From contig NC_053417.1 of the NCBI RefSeq assembly GCF_016859285.1, positions 11,762,706 to 11,826,705 of the forward strand: DNA of 64,000 nt, written 5' to 3'. The notes below the pieces were generated by a model that worked only from the letters and a program-made list of their open reading frames with translations, did no database searches and was not told the origin of the DNA. Shown one piece after another: positions 13,101-26,297 of the stretch. A program made the position numbers and the translations under genes. Origin of the DNA: Xiphias gladius (lineage: Eukaryota; Chordata; Actinopteri; Istiophoriformes; Xiphiidae). Numbering within the stretch: the first letter of the stretch is position 1; each line of letters opens with the position of its first letter.

Positions 13101-15828
13101 GCAGCTGGACACACGTCTGGCCATCCTGGAGGCTGAGCTTAGCAAGGCCAGAGAGGAGGTAAGGAAAAGTGACAGCAGTTCATTAGCTGTTATCGGTACT
13201 GCAGGTCTTTGGAAACCCAAGACACCTTTCACACTCCTAATATTTCAATGTTACATACCATTCAAAATTTTGCTCAGATGTGATCCACAACTTATATATT
13301 GACAGGTTATCAGCCTGTACTTAGCTTTCACATAAGATTCAAATTTGCATTCCTCATCATCTCTCAGATGTTCTTTCTGACCCATTTTGAAAGGTTTGTA
13401 TTTTCTAAGCACAACTTCTCACCATGCCTTTTTATGTGAGTGTAATATAATGATGTTTTTTTTTTTTAGTTGTAGTTTGCTGACAGTTCATATCCATTTG
13501 ACCCGCTGTGAGCTCTGAGTCTGAAGATTTAATCAGTAACCACTAAATTCCCTGAAGCAGGGTGATAGAATCTTTTTTTTCTGCAGTCATAGAGTATGTT
13601 ATCAAAAACTGTAGTCCTTTACTGCTGCTTGACCTTTAGCTGGCATTTTCACAAAGGCAGTGTACACTGTGTAGTCTTCACATTAAAGTGATTGCCATGT
13701 TTATTGTTTATATATTCATATTTACCTTTGCCTAAAAATGTACTTAATGCAGTTTGAATTTAGATTGAAATGTACTGATGTGTTATACTGTATGTGTATG
13801 TGTGCAGGTAGGAGACAGCCAGAAGTCAAGCCACAGAGTGCAGGAGGAACTGGCGGCCAGTCAGCAGGAGTTTGACAGAATGCAGGGGGAGCTGCAGCAG
13901 GTTCTCCTCCAACATGACACGCACGTCAGGTGAGACACATATAACACGATATTTATATTTAATACAATATTATGAAATTACTCTGGTACTCTAAGAAATT
14001 ACTATGTATTTTGTCATCATCTCAATACAGCTATAGTATAATCAATAATTAAGACAAAAGGAGAAATTGGTACTTTTCCTAAGATTAATTTCCTTTGCTC
14101 CTACAACTTAGGAAGTACAACGAAAAGCAGAGTCAGCACAAGACCAAGCTGCGTCAGGCCAAGCAGCTCTTTCTCAAGGCGACAGCACAGAGGGACCGCA
14201 CCATCCAGAAACTTGAGAACGACCTGGTGCTAGCCTCCAATCTCTCACACAAGGTCACACACATCATGCAGGATGCTGTCTGAGTCCCATTACTTTTAAA
14301 GAAACAAACTTTTATGCTTAAAAAAAATATTATCTAACATGTCTCTGTTTTTTTTATATCTTTCTTCTTCTCGTCTCCTCTCTTGGTTGCTTTCAGGAGA
14401 AGGAAAGGATCCATACAGTGATGGAGGAAAATGAGAAGCTTTTGGAGGAGAAGAGGGAACTGTTGAGGAAGATAAGTGAGGCAGAAGAAATGGGTAGCAA
14501 AGGCATGAGGACTGCCGCAACTGTTCAGCACAGGTATCTTCATGAATCACTCTTTATACACACAACCTGCTGGACAGCAATGTGAAATGTGCTGCTCAGA
14601 GGCTTGACAGCTGTTTCTTGTGAGGACGCAATCTGAGTAATTCTTTGAGTAGAGTACCTTTTTTCCAAGTGGAAAAGTTTTGGATATCAAATCAGTATAC
14701 AACAGCATATGTCATTGCTGCTATCATTTATCAAGATCTCTCTTAACCATGAGCTTTTAAAAAAAAAATGAAAGCCACACAAAGCTCTGACTGTCTAAAA
14801 CTGATTGTATGTAATGAATGAATACTATAAAAAGCAAAAGTCAGTAATTCTTGGGGTTTGATCTAGGTTTATTTGGGTGTCTTGTGAACCCCACCACAGA
14901 AAAAGTAATGATTCTCATGGTCATTAATCTGCATGTGTTGGTGAGGACATAAAGGACACACTGGATAAATTTTGTTTTGTGATCTGTTCAAGGGTCAACG
15001 TCTTAGAAGTGGAAAACAGACAGCTACAGGATCGGACCCTGAAGCTCTCCAATCAAGTTCGTTCCTTAGAGCGCGCTCTGAGGAATGTCCAGTCGTTCTA
15101 CAGCCTGGAGGTAACATGCATCTTATTGAGTTAATGGGACATGCCACCCAAAATTCACAGGTATTTTTAAGTTTTAAAAACATCTCATACAGCGTTAGCA
15201 TTGAAGAATTTCAAATTTAAGCGTTCGCTGTTTGGCTGAAAATGGTGCAAGCTGATCAACAGCTACCATAGCTAAAGGTAAGAGAAGCAGCTTTACCTAT
15301 TGTAAATTGGGTGACACGTCTCTTCTTTTATTGTAATAAAAATTTGATAAATTTATGCCAAATATGATATGATAAATGGTCTAAATGCTCAACAGAATGC
15401 CAAGAAAGTGCACCCCTCTGAAAGTCTATGTGATGGTATCCTACATACATCTGCGCTAAGGTAAGACAGTTTTGACAGAACTAATCATTTTGTTAAAATG
15501 ATTAATTGAATCAAAGAATTCCCAACTTAATGCACTTGTCATATTACACACTGATTGCATTACATAGAGGTGAAAGCTTGATTGTGCATTTTCTGCGATT
15601 TCTCACATTTGTGTCACCAGTTTGACGTCAGGTTCCTGTGACCCAATGGACATCCTGGACAAAATCTGCCGGGTGAAGGTGGGCGAACGTGTGGTGGCGG
15701 ATGGCACCCGAGCGTCTTCGTCCACGCACCAGCCATCAGAGCAGGGTTACCTGAATCTCACCTCCCCATTGGTTCCTCCAGAGTCCAAGGGCACAGAGGA
15801 GAGCTCTAATAACAGTGACAAGGTATGA
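4176..15828 (+). CDS. ccdc30: Long coiled-coil protein, probable CCDC30 (coiled-coil domain containing 30)
   Basis: I join 27 coding exons in consistent phase: 4176-4358, 4616-4736, 5059-5249, 5608-5676, 5859-5940, 6095-6204, 6451-6607, 7049-7120, 7392-7507, 7608-7729, 7846-8038, 8162-8260, 8784-8912, 9120-9257, 9634-9812, 10008-10275, 10606-10728, 11231-11401, 11636-11845, 12676-12833, 12993-13158, 13808-13929, 14112-14253, 14397-14533, 14993-15110, 15396-15460 and 15621-15828. They give about 1280 residues plus an unresolved N-terminus. The protein is almost wholly heptad-rich, Glu/Lys/Gln/Leu-rich coiled coil, with no catalytic motif or membrane segment. A short basic stretch (WKKLFGLRRAG) interrupts it in the fifth exon. 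A well-ordered segment (KYNEKQSQHKTKLRQAKQLF) lies near the C-terminus. The last exon is Ser/Pro-rich and ends SDKV-stop. Its molecular role is not established from sequence. The name rests on general resemblance and on neighbouring genes that are also human 1p genes; another long coiled-coil family is possible. The first listed exon may start at 4140 rather than 4176. Confidence 0.6.
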
Positions 15829-17285
15829 GATGTGGTACGTTCCAACGCGGTTGTTGCCTTTGCGTTTGTAACAGCAAGCTACCAGCAAGGATGAGTGCTG
15901 TAAGTCAATGCATCACTATACTAGTGAAAAAATATGTTGAATGCAAATAATCCTTGTTAAAAGACTGTACTAATGAAAGGGGGCTTCCACTGCAGTTCTG
16001 CTCAGGGTGATATCTCTTGTATTGCAAAGCAGATTCTTATTTGGTTTGCAAGTACTGCATTTTTATCCAGGTCCAGACTAAGAGTGAATTTGGGGGATTG
16101 AAAAAGAAAAAAAAAGTGTCAATCAATTATTTTTTTATGACATATTTTAAGGGAAACAGGATGTAATGGGAGATTTGATTTCAAAGGTAGCTGGCACAAC
16201 TATATGCCTGGGGAGTTGTTCAGTTGTTTCCATCAACAAACCAAAGCAAATCAGAATGCTTCAAAGCGTTGTTGTCTTATGGGAAAGATTATTATCTTTT
16301 CTTTTTTTTTTTTTCGAATGTAAAGGCACAGGACAAGACAGTATACTTCACAGTAGTGCAGTGAATGTCAAACACACATTTCATTGAATGAGGCTAGTTT
16401 AAACTGAGCACTTTTTACTTGTGTTTTACTTCACAAGTAAAACACAAGTAGTTTTACTTGTTTACATTTGAGAAAGAGTAGCAGTGGAATACTGTATTCC
16501 ACTGTATGTGTAAGTATTGTATGTATTTTTCCTCAGTTAAATTTAATCTTGGCAGTGTTTTCTATGAAAAAATGCCTGTAGTTTGGTTTTTTTTATGGTT
16601 TTACTGTGTCAAAAAATCTTTCAACACATCAGCATTTTTACAAGTATACAAAATGTCTATTATGAGACTGTGTGGTAAACAGAGTGCAAATAGTTGGCTC
16701 CTTTCTGAGATATGTCATTCCTATTGATTGTCAGCTGTAGCCACTCCAGTATTTACAATGTTCAGCCTTGCTTGTAGTTAAAAAAAACAAAACTAAAAAA
16801 AACATCCAAATTTTTGGGAAAAGCCACCGAATTCCAGAAGTTTTTGTCTATTTTGAGCTTCCCAAGCTTTTTTTTTTTTTTTTTTTAAACATTGGTTTAC
16901 CTTGAAGGTTTCCTCCAGGGAAGCTGAAACAGAAAGTACTCGTGCTTTAGCCACAAAGACTGTCAGCAGACAGATATGGGTTTTGTACATGGAATTGCAT
17001 ACATTACCTTAATTATTTCATACCACTATTATTGGTGTGTGTCAGTAATAGAGCTATACACTGTGGAAACCATAGTCTATTTTGTCCTCAATGTACCTGA
17101 AATGATGAAGTGTTAAACTTTATCTTGCTGCTGCGTGAATACGTCTAAGAACAAAAGCCTATTTGCGACAGACATGTAAACGGAGGTGTAATCGTCAAGA
17201 GTCTTTGACCTATGTTTTAGCCGTGTAAATAATTTTTTAAAAATAAAACTATTTTCATAAATAAAAGTGAAAAAATAAGAGTGCT
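15829..17285 (+). other. ccdc30: Probable ccdc30 3' UTR with poly(A) signals
   Basis: After the stop at 15826-15828 no further coding exon is visible. Two AATAAA hexamers at 17242-17247 and 17260-17265 end the stretch, so a 1.45-kb 3' UTR is inferred. It contains two perfect hairpins (16416-16450 and 16482-16504) and a T tract near 16868. If the last exon is instead spliced at GACAAG|GTATGA (15822), the UTR model would change; I saw no acceptor downstream leading to a convincing frame. Confidence 0.5.
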
Positions 17286-17344
17286 GGATTTTTTTTTCCC
17301 CTCAACATTACTCTCTAACAGATTTGTTAGTAAACTGTGCTATT

Positions 17345-19477
17345 AATGACGAATTTGTAACAGTCTGTTTATTAAACAAGGTAAAGATACAAAGCTTTTT
17401 TTCCTTTTTTAAACATTGATAACCTTAGTTTAACTTTTCAGTCTTGGCTGTGCATATTTAGTCATCTAGAAACTGTATATGAAACCACAATGCAAGACAG
17501 GAAAAAGTGTAATAAATCTACGCAATATCTTTTCATAGAGAACATGGGTTAAACAGTTATCATACAGATTACAGCTCAGGAACTCCATGCGGAAGGAAAA
17601 AATAAAAATGTTTACACGCTTGAATACTGCAGAACACAATACAGAGTAATGGAAATGGATGATAAAACAGTTAAGGCTTACATGTAAATAACTGATATAA
17701 AACATGAATATTAATAACATACGGGTAGACTAAAATAATTACAGTAAGTTCATACATAAACTTTTACAAAACCCAAACAGAACATGTTTATGAAAACTTA
17801 AAATTAGGTACTATAAATGAATAACATGTTTTACAGTACAGCAACATGTACATTTTCCCATTGTCTCCGAAGAGAGAGTAAGTTGAAGAGGCAGGGTCTG
17901 TTGTTGGCGTAAATGTCTGTTTTCAGGCCAGTGGCTTGAGTAATAAGTTTTTATTCTTTTGAAAACATACTATATACTGTATATGTATTTTACATTATTC
18001 TCAGTTCCATCTCAAACATAACATCTAGCTGTAGCACCTTTTCTGAAGTGCCCTGAAGAACACAGGGTACCCTATTAGTACCATCCAGAGGTTAAAGTTA
18101 CAGTAAAAATACAACAAACAATACTGTGTACAATAAAAAGAATACTAAGGAGAGAAAAAAAAAAAATCAAAGGGAGAAGCATCACCTCCACATTAACTCA
18201 TAATATAGGCCTATGGAATATGACTTATACTGCAGTTTATTTCAAATGGGTAAAGCTTATTAAAGATTAAAAAAAAATCTTAACTGGGTCAGAGAACAAT
18301 AACTTCACATTTTGGTCCAGTGGTTAGGTTTAAAATTTACCACTCGAGTAAAATTTTATTTCAGCTGAAGTGTATTTAAAAGTCGGGTTGAGTAGAGTAA
18401 AGATGGCACTGACGCATGTGCAATGTATTCAACCTCTTCAACATATACTTCTAATACTAAGAAAATTAATGTAAAAGCTCAGCTGAATAGAGAAAGCGGA
18501 CACACACTATTACAAGATTTGCTTTCTCTTAAAACCTCAACAGGTTCATTTATGGCACGAGTTAATGGGATGTGAGGAAAACGTAATGTAAAAAGCAGTG
18601 TTTCTTTGATCATATGTTATGATCATAAAAGGTGCTGTAAAGGTGAACATCAACTATGGAGTGAAAGATTTTGGAAATAAAAAAAACATTCATCTTTCTT
18701 CCCTTCCAGGTTGCTCTATTTTTTTCGCCTCCCCAAGTCAATAATACAACTTCTTAATACAATCATTAAATGTTTAAAATTGTCATCTACCGATTGCCTT
18801 TCTTCAAATTTAGACGACCCTGTAATTGTGTACTTGCACAAGAATGTGAGTAAAAGCAAAGAAAGTAACAGAAAAAGACTGTTATTTATACACAGTCCGT
18901 ACTCTTAGCTGCCACAAGTAATGCCCTTTGGCATCCAACAAGATTGAAACAATTTGAGCCAAAACCACAAGGCCTAAAAAGTGCTTTAAGATTATCTTTG
19001 GATGTCTCCAGAATACACCCAGCAAACATTTTTTCTACTTTCTCAATTCTTTTTAAGGGCAAATATCATCTGGCACATTTTGGAAACCCATTTCATGGAA
19101 GAGGGGGAAAAAAAAAAAAAAAAAAAAAAACCTAACTAAAATATTTCTGATGGCCAATGCATCCGGCATTTTACATGACGCTTACGAAAGTGCTTATTAA
19201 ATCTGACGCAAGACATTCTTTGCCACTCGATCCTCCGGACAACATCTAGCTGTATTGTTACATTCACAAAATAACGCTGTGCTCATTTTTGACAGACTGC
19301 CTGTGTCAAGACGAATGGAGGCAGTCCGCTTACTGAATCTAGCATTGAATGCTTACTGTATGTCAGCTGTCATAATGCTAATGTAAGCCTTATGTAGATG
19401 GCCGTGGGTGCAGGGCCCCGTGAGCTCCACCTGAACGTGGACTCTGAATCCGACCTGCTGCTGAGTGGCCGGGGAGC
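17345..19477 (-). other. znf362: Probable znf362 3' UTR
   Basis: Downstream of the znf362 stop on the minus strand there is A/T-rich sequence without coding exons. An AATAAA on the minus strand (plus-strand TTTATT at 17368-17373) is the most distal signal before the ccdc30 3' end, and gives a UTR of about 2.1 kb. Nearer TTTATT copies, for example around 18236 and 18354, could serve as alternative sites. A poly(A)-like tract lies at 19107-19130. The extent is inferred from signals only. Confidence 0.4.
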
Positions 19478-22400
19478 TCAGATGAGGGAGATGCGTATGG
19501 GGATGCTGGGGGACTCGGTCCTCTGGGGTGACTGGTGGCTCACTAGGTGCTCCACCACCGTGTGTTTGGACATGTGCTTCATAAGGTAGGTCTCCTGTAA
19601 GAACATAAAAACACACCAAATAGTCAACAATGAACTCACTGCTATTATTTACATTTAATCTTAGGACGTTTGAAACTTTTCTTTGCTCACATATCAACTG
19701 AAATACAGTATGTCTATCTACCTTGTAAAATATGCCAAACAAATACGTGGAGTCAAAATGTTTCTGATGACACTGATGACACCAGATCAACAATTTTTAA
19801 AAACTATATTGTGCTGGCTGTATTAGCCTTGTAGTTGTGTCCTGTAATACCAAAGCCAAAACAAACCTTGGAACTCACAGTTCCACCAAACACAAGATAG
19901 GTTATCCGTCTCTTTGGGTTTGTGCTAATTGGTGAATAAAAATAACATGATAAAAATATAATGCCTTGCCAACCTGAAGTACTAGGTAAAATGATTACAT
20001 TAGCCGGTACTTGGTAGATCCCAAGTATACCAAGTGCCAAAATGAGAATTAGGACCTATTTATTATATTGAAAAAAACTTCACTGTTTTTCTGTATGTTT
20101 GAACGGGAGCAAAAACATTTTGTATATCACAAACAAGAAACACAGCCACTTTCAGACCAAGTAAGACACTCTAACATTAAAGGCCATCAAGACATGCTGA
20201 GGTAACCAACAGATAACGTAGGGTTTACTCACTGAGGTGTATGCCCGGCCACACATGCTACAGCAGTAGGCCTTAGCATTTTTGATGGCATGCGCTGACA
20301 AGTGGATCTGCAATGATGCGGAGTCTGAGTAGGCACGGTAGCAGTTAGGACATTTATACGGCTTGTCTTTATTGTGCTGCCTCTGGTGAGACTGTCAGGG
20401 GAAAAAAACACGGACAAAATTTGTAAGACTAATGACCACTTCATTTGAACTCCTTTTGCCTTTTTATTTTTAACAAGTTTTATACTTTCAACTTGTCGCT
20501 GAGTAGTTGTCTACGTCATAATAAGATAACAGGTGACCCAATAAACTTGTGTGGCAAAAGCAAGTTGTCTGACCATGCGCTGACCTGGAGGTTAGACAGC
20601 TGGGTAAAAGCCTTTTCACATCCGGGGTGAGCACATTTATAAGGCCTATCGCCAGTGTGGATTCTGTGGCAAAAGATGCAGATAAAGACAGTCAGAAACG
20701 TTCCAATGACTTGGATGGGAGCGATAACTGCAGCTGAACCACGGAAGTGAGGCAAAAAAAGATTAAGATTTTACACACATACAAGCTCCAACGTTTCACG
20801 GCATATTCTAGTCAAAGCCAAAGCCATATTGAAATTCCCCAAATGACACCCATGAGGCTGTAAAGAGACGTCAACAGACAAATTCTTTGCTAAAAAAAAA
20901 AAAATAATAATAAAACTTTCAAAATGCTGTAAACATGAGTAATCTGTATTCACTGAACAAACAGTCATTGAGTTAGCAGTTGCTCTTCAGCTATTTCTTT
21001 TTTCCACACTCACTTGAGTCTCCCTTCGTTGTGCGCACAGCTGGACTGACCTGGTGTGCTGCTGCAGGTGTGACAGCTGACGGAACGAGTTCTCGCAGTA
21101 GGAGCAGTGATAGGGTTTGATCCCCAGGTGGATGCGCAGGTGCTGAGACAGGTAGGAGGCGTTGGCAAACGTCTTGGAGCAGTGGGGACACTTGTGGGGT
21201 TTGGCCTCCGTGTGGGACTTGGAGTGAATCTGCATCTCTGACTTGGTTAAGAAGGTGAGCGGGCACACTTTGCATCTTTGGGACAAAAAAAGAAAAAAAA
21301 ACGGGGAAAATGCATAAACGTAATCAGATCAGTTTGCTTCAGTCAGGTTAAGGTAAAGAATTAATTTAATTTTCATTAAATTAATTAACTGTCTATAATT
21401 AGAGCCTTAAAGAGACTATACAGCGTCACACCATTCATGTTTCCAAATATTATACCATTGCTGTCGACACGGTCATTTTCGAGACAAAGCAAAACGTGAC
21501 CAACTCTGGATCATAATCTGTATCCACACCAGCAGCAGCACTGAGTCCCAACCAAAGGTTCAGTAGAGTTTAACTCAAAAGAAGCAGGTCAAGGTTTAGT
21601 ATCCAGTTAGTCAAAATTCCTACAGCGCTATGCACCATGTGCCAACCTCACAAATCCAGTCTAAGTCTCGCAAGCTGAGTTTTGCCCCAAGGTTGTACTG
21701 TGGAAAACAAAAAGCTGAGAATTGATTAAGTTTGGCAGCTGGAAGTTGGACCATTTAGATAATGATGTGACTCACTGCCTCTGAAAACTGTTCCTCATGA
21801 ATAATTAAAACAGAATAAGAATAAGCAAACATTTGCCATCTTTATCCACGTGATAATAGGAGGCAAAGATCATCTGACAGTCCACTGAGTGAAGCATGGG
21901 TTGATATTGATGAAGAAAAGCGCATCTCAATCATCTACAGTCCACTTAAAACCAAACTTGTCTCAGACCACTGCCTATTGATCCTTTGCAGACCACAATT
22001 AAACCTGTGAACTGGCTTTGCATGACCAACACTCAAAGGATCTTGCGATGCAGTAAAAGCTTGAAACCAATAGTAGCTGCTTTCCGTGTCCAACCTGTAG
22101 GTTTTGCCCTCTTTGGGTGCAACAGTGACACAGCCTTGGTCAGCCAGGATGGGGTAGGGCACCACCAGCAGAGGACCAGCCGGGTTTTCAGCTTTGATCT
22201 TCTTTCGTCCCCGGGGTGCCTTGGGTGGGGGGCCCAACAGTCCTGCCAGGCCTCCAGCCTTCATGTGGTCCATGCCAGGACCGCTAGCCAGGCCAGAGAT
22301 GATGTTCACAGAGGGGGCGCCGCCCAGGCTGTGGCTGCTGGAGGTTGGAGTCGTGGGGGTCAGGGCCTCTGACGTGCTGTGGCTGTCGGGTCGGGATGAA

Positions 22401-24958
22401 GGAGCCAGACCTGTGGAGGTTGGAACCAGAACTATCTTAAAACCAACAAGCAACTATAGCACTACACATGACTTGAGAGGCTTCCGATTCTTTTAATAAG
22501 TGCACCCGTGTTCTTGCATGTTCTAGCTTTTTAACTCCTCATGTTAACTTTTCATTTTTGATGACCATTTTTGAATACATGATGCACAGTTTTAGATTTT
22601 CTGGTTTACATTTCCGTATATATAATATATAATTTCTTTACTCCTGAAATTTGCTTGAGTTGTGAAATTCATTACAACGAATATCAAGTCGGCACTAATT
22701 TTTGCCCGTGTTACATTTGGCATGGTAATTTTCAAAACTAAGTGATTTGTAAAGTGTACAGAAATGAATTAAAACTATTTTCTGCCTGGAACAGTTGAAA
22801 ACACACAGTGGAATTTCTAAATCACAGAAGCATAGTTTGCAAAATGACTAGATGCGATGCAAAGAATACATGGTTTGTAGGAAACAGGCTAGAAAGTGCA
22901 AAAGCACTGATATGGTTATTCAACAGCTCGTCAAACCGGGAGTGCCCTCAGCATGCGTCTTGTCAGTTTACCACTAGTCAGAGTATCTGTAAGTTCTGCT
23001 TTCAGTTCTATTTTGTACCAGTCCGTCTGAAATCATTAGTACTAATCCTCATAAACCATATCTGTGTACCCTCGTCACCAGCCACCAGCCTGAAAACCAG
23101 AAACTGTGTCTGTCAGTATTATTCCCTGCTTGAACTGCTCCGCCTGCACAATACGCAGTCTCTCTGTTTATTGCCCCACTTTAAGCCTCGGGAATTGGTT
23201 TACTAAATCTTATTTGATGTTTGGCCCACCTTTCAACTAACTAACTGATGGCACAATAAGTGCTGTGGCAGTTTGCCGTGCCCCCTGCCTGAACGTACAC
23301 TCAACACTAACTGTTAATGTAGCGAATTTACTTGCCTTATTTCCCAGCCACTGTATGTCCTTCATTGTACCTGTGTGTGCTGTGTGTGCCTGTGTTTCCC
23401 AATCTGCTGTGACAATGTCCTACGTACAGTTTATATTAAAAGTATTACTCGTCACACTGCTATGAATTGAAACAGCCCCAGAGGTTGATTTTGATGCAGA
23501 TTTTTGCCCTGATGTCAACAGGAGCGCAGAGACTGACTGACTGCGGTACCTGAGCGATGGTTGACCCGGCCAGGTTGCTCGCCAAGCTGTCTCATGTGCC
23601 AGTCTTCCCACAATCCTTTGGCCTTCACTGCTGACTTGTCGTCCATACTTCCATCTGGAAGTTGTCAGTTGATGGCATTTTAATCAGTGAACAGGAAATC
23701 GTGTTTTGATATACACAGACCTTTTACTGCATCATGCTCATGTCTAAGAATACCACACAGTGTGAAGTCAACAACTATAGTCTACGGAGACCCCTAACAG
23801 CCTTATTGTCTCTTTGGCTGCATCAAAATGGCAAAATCTGAGGTCCGACCTTTAATATACATAGCAGAGCTCTGGATAGTTCATTGACCTCACCTTTGAG
23901 ATTTAACAAGTCTAAAGACAAATAGGGTTGGGTGTCGTTTGACATTTTTTGACACCTGTGCCAAAATGGTTTTCGTTACCTACCCCTTGTATACATTTGT
24001 CTCTATACAAAAGCCTTTTTTTAATTCAAAATTAAAAAAAAGGCAAACTCCTCAATGCTTTAGTGTTCAATGTTGTCTCGACGAGGACAGCCATACAGTG
24101 ACTTTTTCGAGATAAAGCACAGTCTAAAATTAGCAAGGTTTCCTGAATTAAACAAAAAAATACATGATCAAAGAATAGAAAGAATAAACAAGACTAAAAA
24201 TCTCACCAAGCACGCAATGCCGACTTTTGATACTTGACAGTTTTTGATCCTTGATGTAAGTGACACATTTGGGTCCGTATTCAAAATGTATTGCGGTTCA
24301 GTACCCAGGCCTACAAACAATGAAGACTACCTGGTCCAGAGCTGGAGGCGGGGCGAGCATGCAGAGCTATGTCTGGCTGTCCAGAACCCTGTGGCTGCGG
24401 GTGGTGGCCCGGCACCTGCTGCGGCTGGGGCTTTGGCATTGGCATGCCGTGCTGAGTGCTACCATCCGGGGACGAGGTGGGCACCAACAGAGGCTGCTGG
24501 GAAGGGGCGGAGGTAGGCGGCAGGTGAAGGGGTCGGATCTTCTCAGCCATCAGCTGCTCCTTGATCTTGTTAATGAGCACCAGGTTATCCAGCTGAAAGG
24601 GTTAACGGGTCATGCTCAACAGAAAACAGCCACCGTGTGTGAATGTCATTCACGCCCAAAAAAGAACACACCCCAGGACAGAACACACTGACCAGCACAC
24701 AGTACAAGTTTAATTTAGAAATTTTTTTATTTTCTTTTTTAAATCTATGAGAAGGAACTGCGACAGAGTCTCCATCAGAGATTTTGTTTCAGCGACGGAC
24801 TGGTGCTGAATGGCTGAGAAGACATTCACACATGGAAACAAATGGCAGTGAAAGGTGGAAATGTCGCAATGATTACATGTTGCAAGTGGACTTACCTGGC
24901 CTGGCATGGATGGAGGTGGTGGCCAGAAATACGGGTTGTTAAATCGAGGCTCTGCCAT
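19478..24958 (-). CDS. znf362: Zinc finger protein 362, six C2H2 fingers
   Basis: Seven minus-strand coding exons join in phase: 24958-24896, 24592-24331, 22410-22095, 21275-21051, 20663-20585, 20391-20233 and 19594-19478 (stop included). They give 406 residues, close to the ZNF362 family length of about 420. The N-terminus MAEPRFNNPYFWPPPP followed by LDNLVLINKIKEQLMAEKIR is the ZNF362 signature and differs from its paralogue ZNF384. A Ser/Thr/Pro-rich linker and a basic RGRKKIKAENP segment precede the fingers. Fingers 1-3 (CKVC, CPHC, CSYC) fall in exon 4, with the end of finger 3 in exon 5; finger 4 (CAHPGC) is in exon 5, finger 5 (CPNC) in exon 6, and finger 6 (CSMC) spans exons 6 and 7. 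The tail ends RISLI. It is presumably a nuclear DNA-binding regulator; no target is inferable. The ATG lies one base inside its exon, so 5' UTR exons lie upstream. Teleosts may have a and b copies; I cannot tell which this is. Confidence 0.93.
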
Positions 24959-25973
24959 CCTGAAATGAATATTTCATTTACTTTAGTCATATTCAAAAGT
25001 CAAGTTATATTTAATGAGCTGTTAATGTCACTACAACTCGTCAGTCTGCGTCAAAGAGGAACTTATCATGCAAAATCCTGTTGATTGTTTCCTGTTTTTT
25101 TTTTTTTTTTTTTAACTGCAATGTGTTTTAATATTCTTAAGAAGATCTGTAGGCGAACAGTGAGGATGTAAATTATTACACCTTAACCACAAGCAACCAG
25201 TGGGTTGTTTACTAGAGGTGAGAATTTTCCTTTAGCTTCGGTTTAGCATATACAGTTCATTAGTTATCATCACATCCACCTTGTGTATCTTTTGACATTT
25301 GTATGCACTTGTGCATGCAGAGCTAGATGAAGTTGCTGTGCACATACTTAGTCTTAGTCACATCAATTCAAAGCATTAAGCACAATTTAGTATTAAGCTC
25401 AAACTGCTCCACTTCTCTCCAACGTGGAGAGACTTTGTTAAGAAACTCTTCTTACAGGGCTTCTCCTGGTATCAGAAAGTTCGACACTTGTATACAACCT
25501 TCGGAAGACCATAAATAAATAAATTTAAGAAAGACTGTTTGGAACTGGAGGATTTTTAATAGGCAGCTCTATCAAAGTTATTAATAATTTTAAAGGACTT
25601 GCATTATTACATATTTGTTCCTGTTTGTAATTTCCTTCAGGACAAATACCAAGGTCATTTTGCTTTTTATGACTGGTAAGTAAAAAGGAGGCTGGGTTAA
25701 TCAAGAAAAGACCATCTTCACCACAGGCAAGTGTATGGACAATAAGGTTACACATACAGGTAAGTGTTAAGCTGGCTTTGGGTTTTATGGGCTTTTAAAA
25801 CTGAAATGCATCAAATAATTTTGCCAAAACCCCCCCAAAAAAACTACATTTAAATTCAGACTTTATAAATAAAAATTAAAACAATTGAATTACTTTTGAA
25901 GTATTTGAAAATTCTTAAAGTTGTATTTAACTTGACCTTGGAAGCGTAATGTTTGACCAACACACTTTTGATC

Positions 25974-26158
25974 TCAAGGCTCACTCGCTAGATTTTGCGG
26001 GCTTTCACCCGCATCTCACGGTCTTCCTCGGCGGATGGGGTTTGCACCGTTCTCATGGCGATGGCTCAGTTGTGATGATGAGCAAACGCCATCCACTGAG
26101 GAAGAGCGTGAGATGCGAGTCAAAGCCAGAAAAAAAATACAGTAAGTGGGCCTTGAGG
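25974..26158. repeat. Foldback (imperfect palindrome), MITE-like
   Basis: Two 45-nt arms, 26000-26044 and 26083-26127, are reverse complements at 39 of 45 positions by hand count. Weaker pairing continues outward through CTCAAGGC (left, from 25974) and GCCTTGAG (right, to about 26157). The 38-nt loop can itself pair (CTCAT with ATGAG). A foldback transposable element is the simplest reading; a structured RNA is possible. A half-related sequence containing GTAAGTGGACCTTGAG occurs near 62283. Confidence 0.6.
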
Positions 26159-26161
26159 TAA

Positions 26162-26186
26162 GTTTGTTTGTTTGTTTGTTTGTTTT
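26162..26186. repeat. (GTTT)n microsatellite
   Basis: About six GTTT units directly follow the foldback element. Confidence 0.85.
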
Positions 26187-26259
26187 GTTAAACATGTATT
26201 TTTAAGGGTTTTAAGGTCCTGGAGACACTTTGAAGATAAAATTAATTAATTAATTAAAA

Positions 26260-26261
26260 AC

Positions 26262-26294
<33 letters not shown>
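26260..26294. repeat. (AAT)n microsatellite
   Basis: A run of about eleven AAT/TAA units grades into AAC units at its right end. Confidence 0.85.

Positions 26295-26297
<3 letters not shown>

Noticed and set aside
20987-21275. Second minus-strand frame over the zinc-finger exon
   Set aside because: It is the shifted frame of the real znf362 fingers.
22808-23206. 132-codon plus-strand frame in a znf362 intron
   Set aside because: No domain, no nearby splice or promoter signal, and it is opposite to the host gene. Judged a chance ORF.
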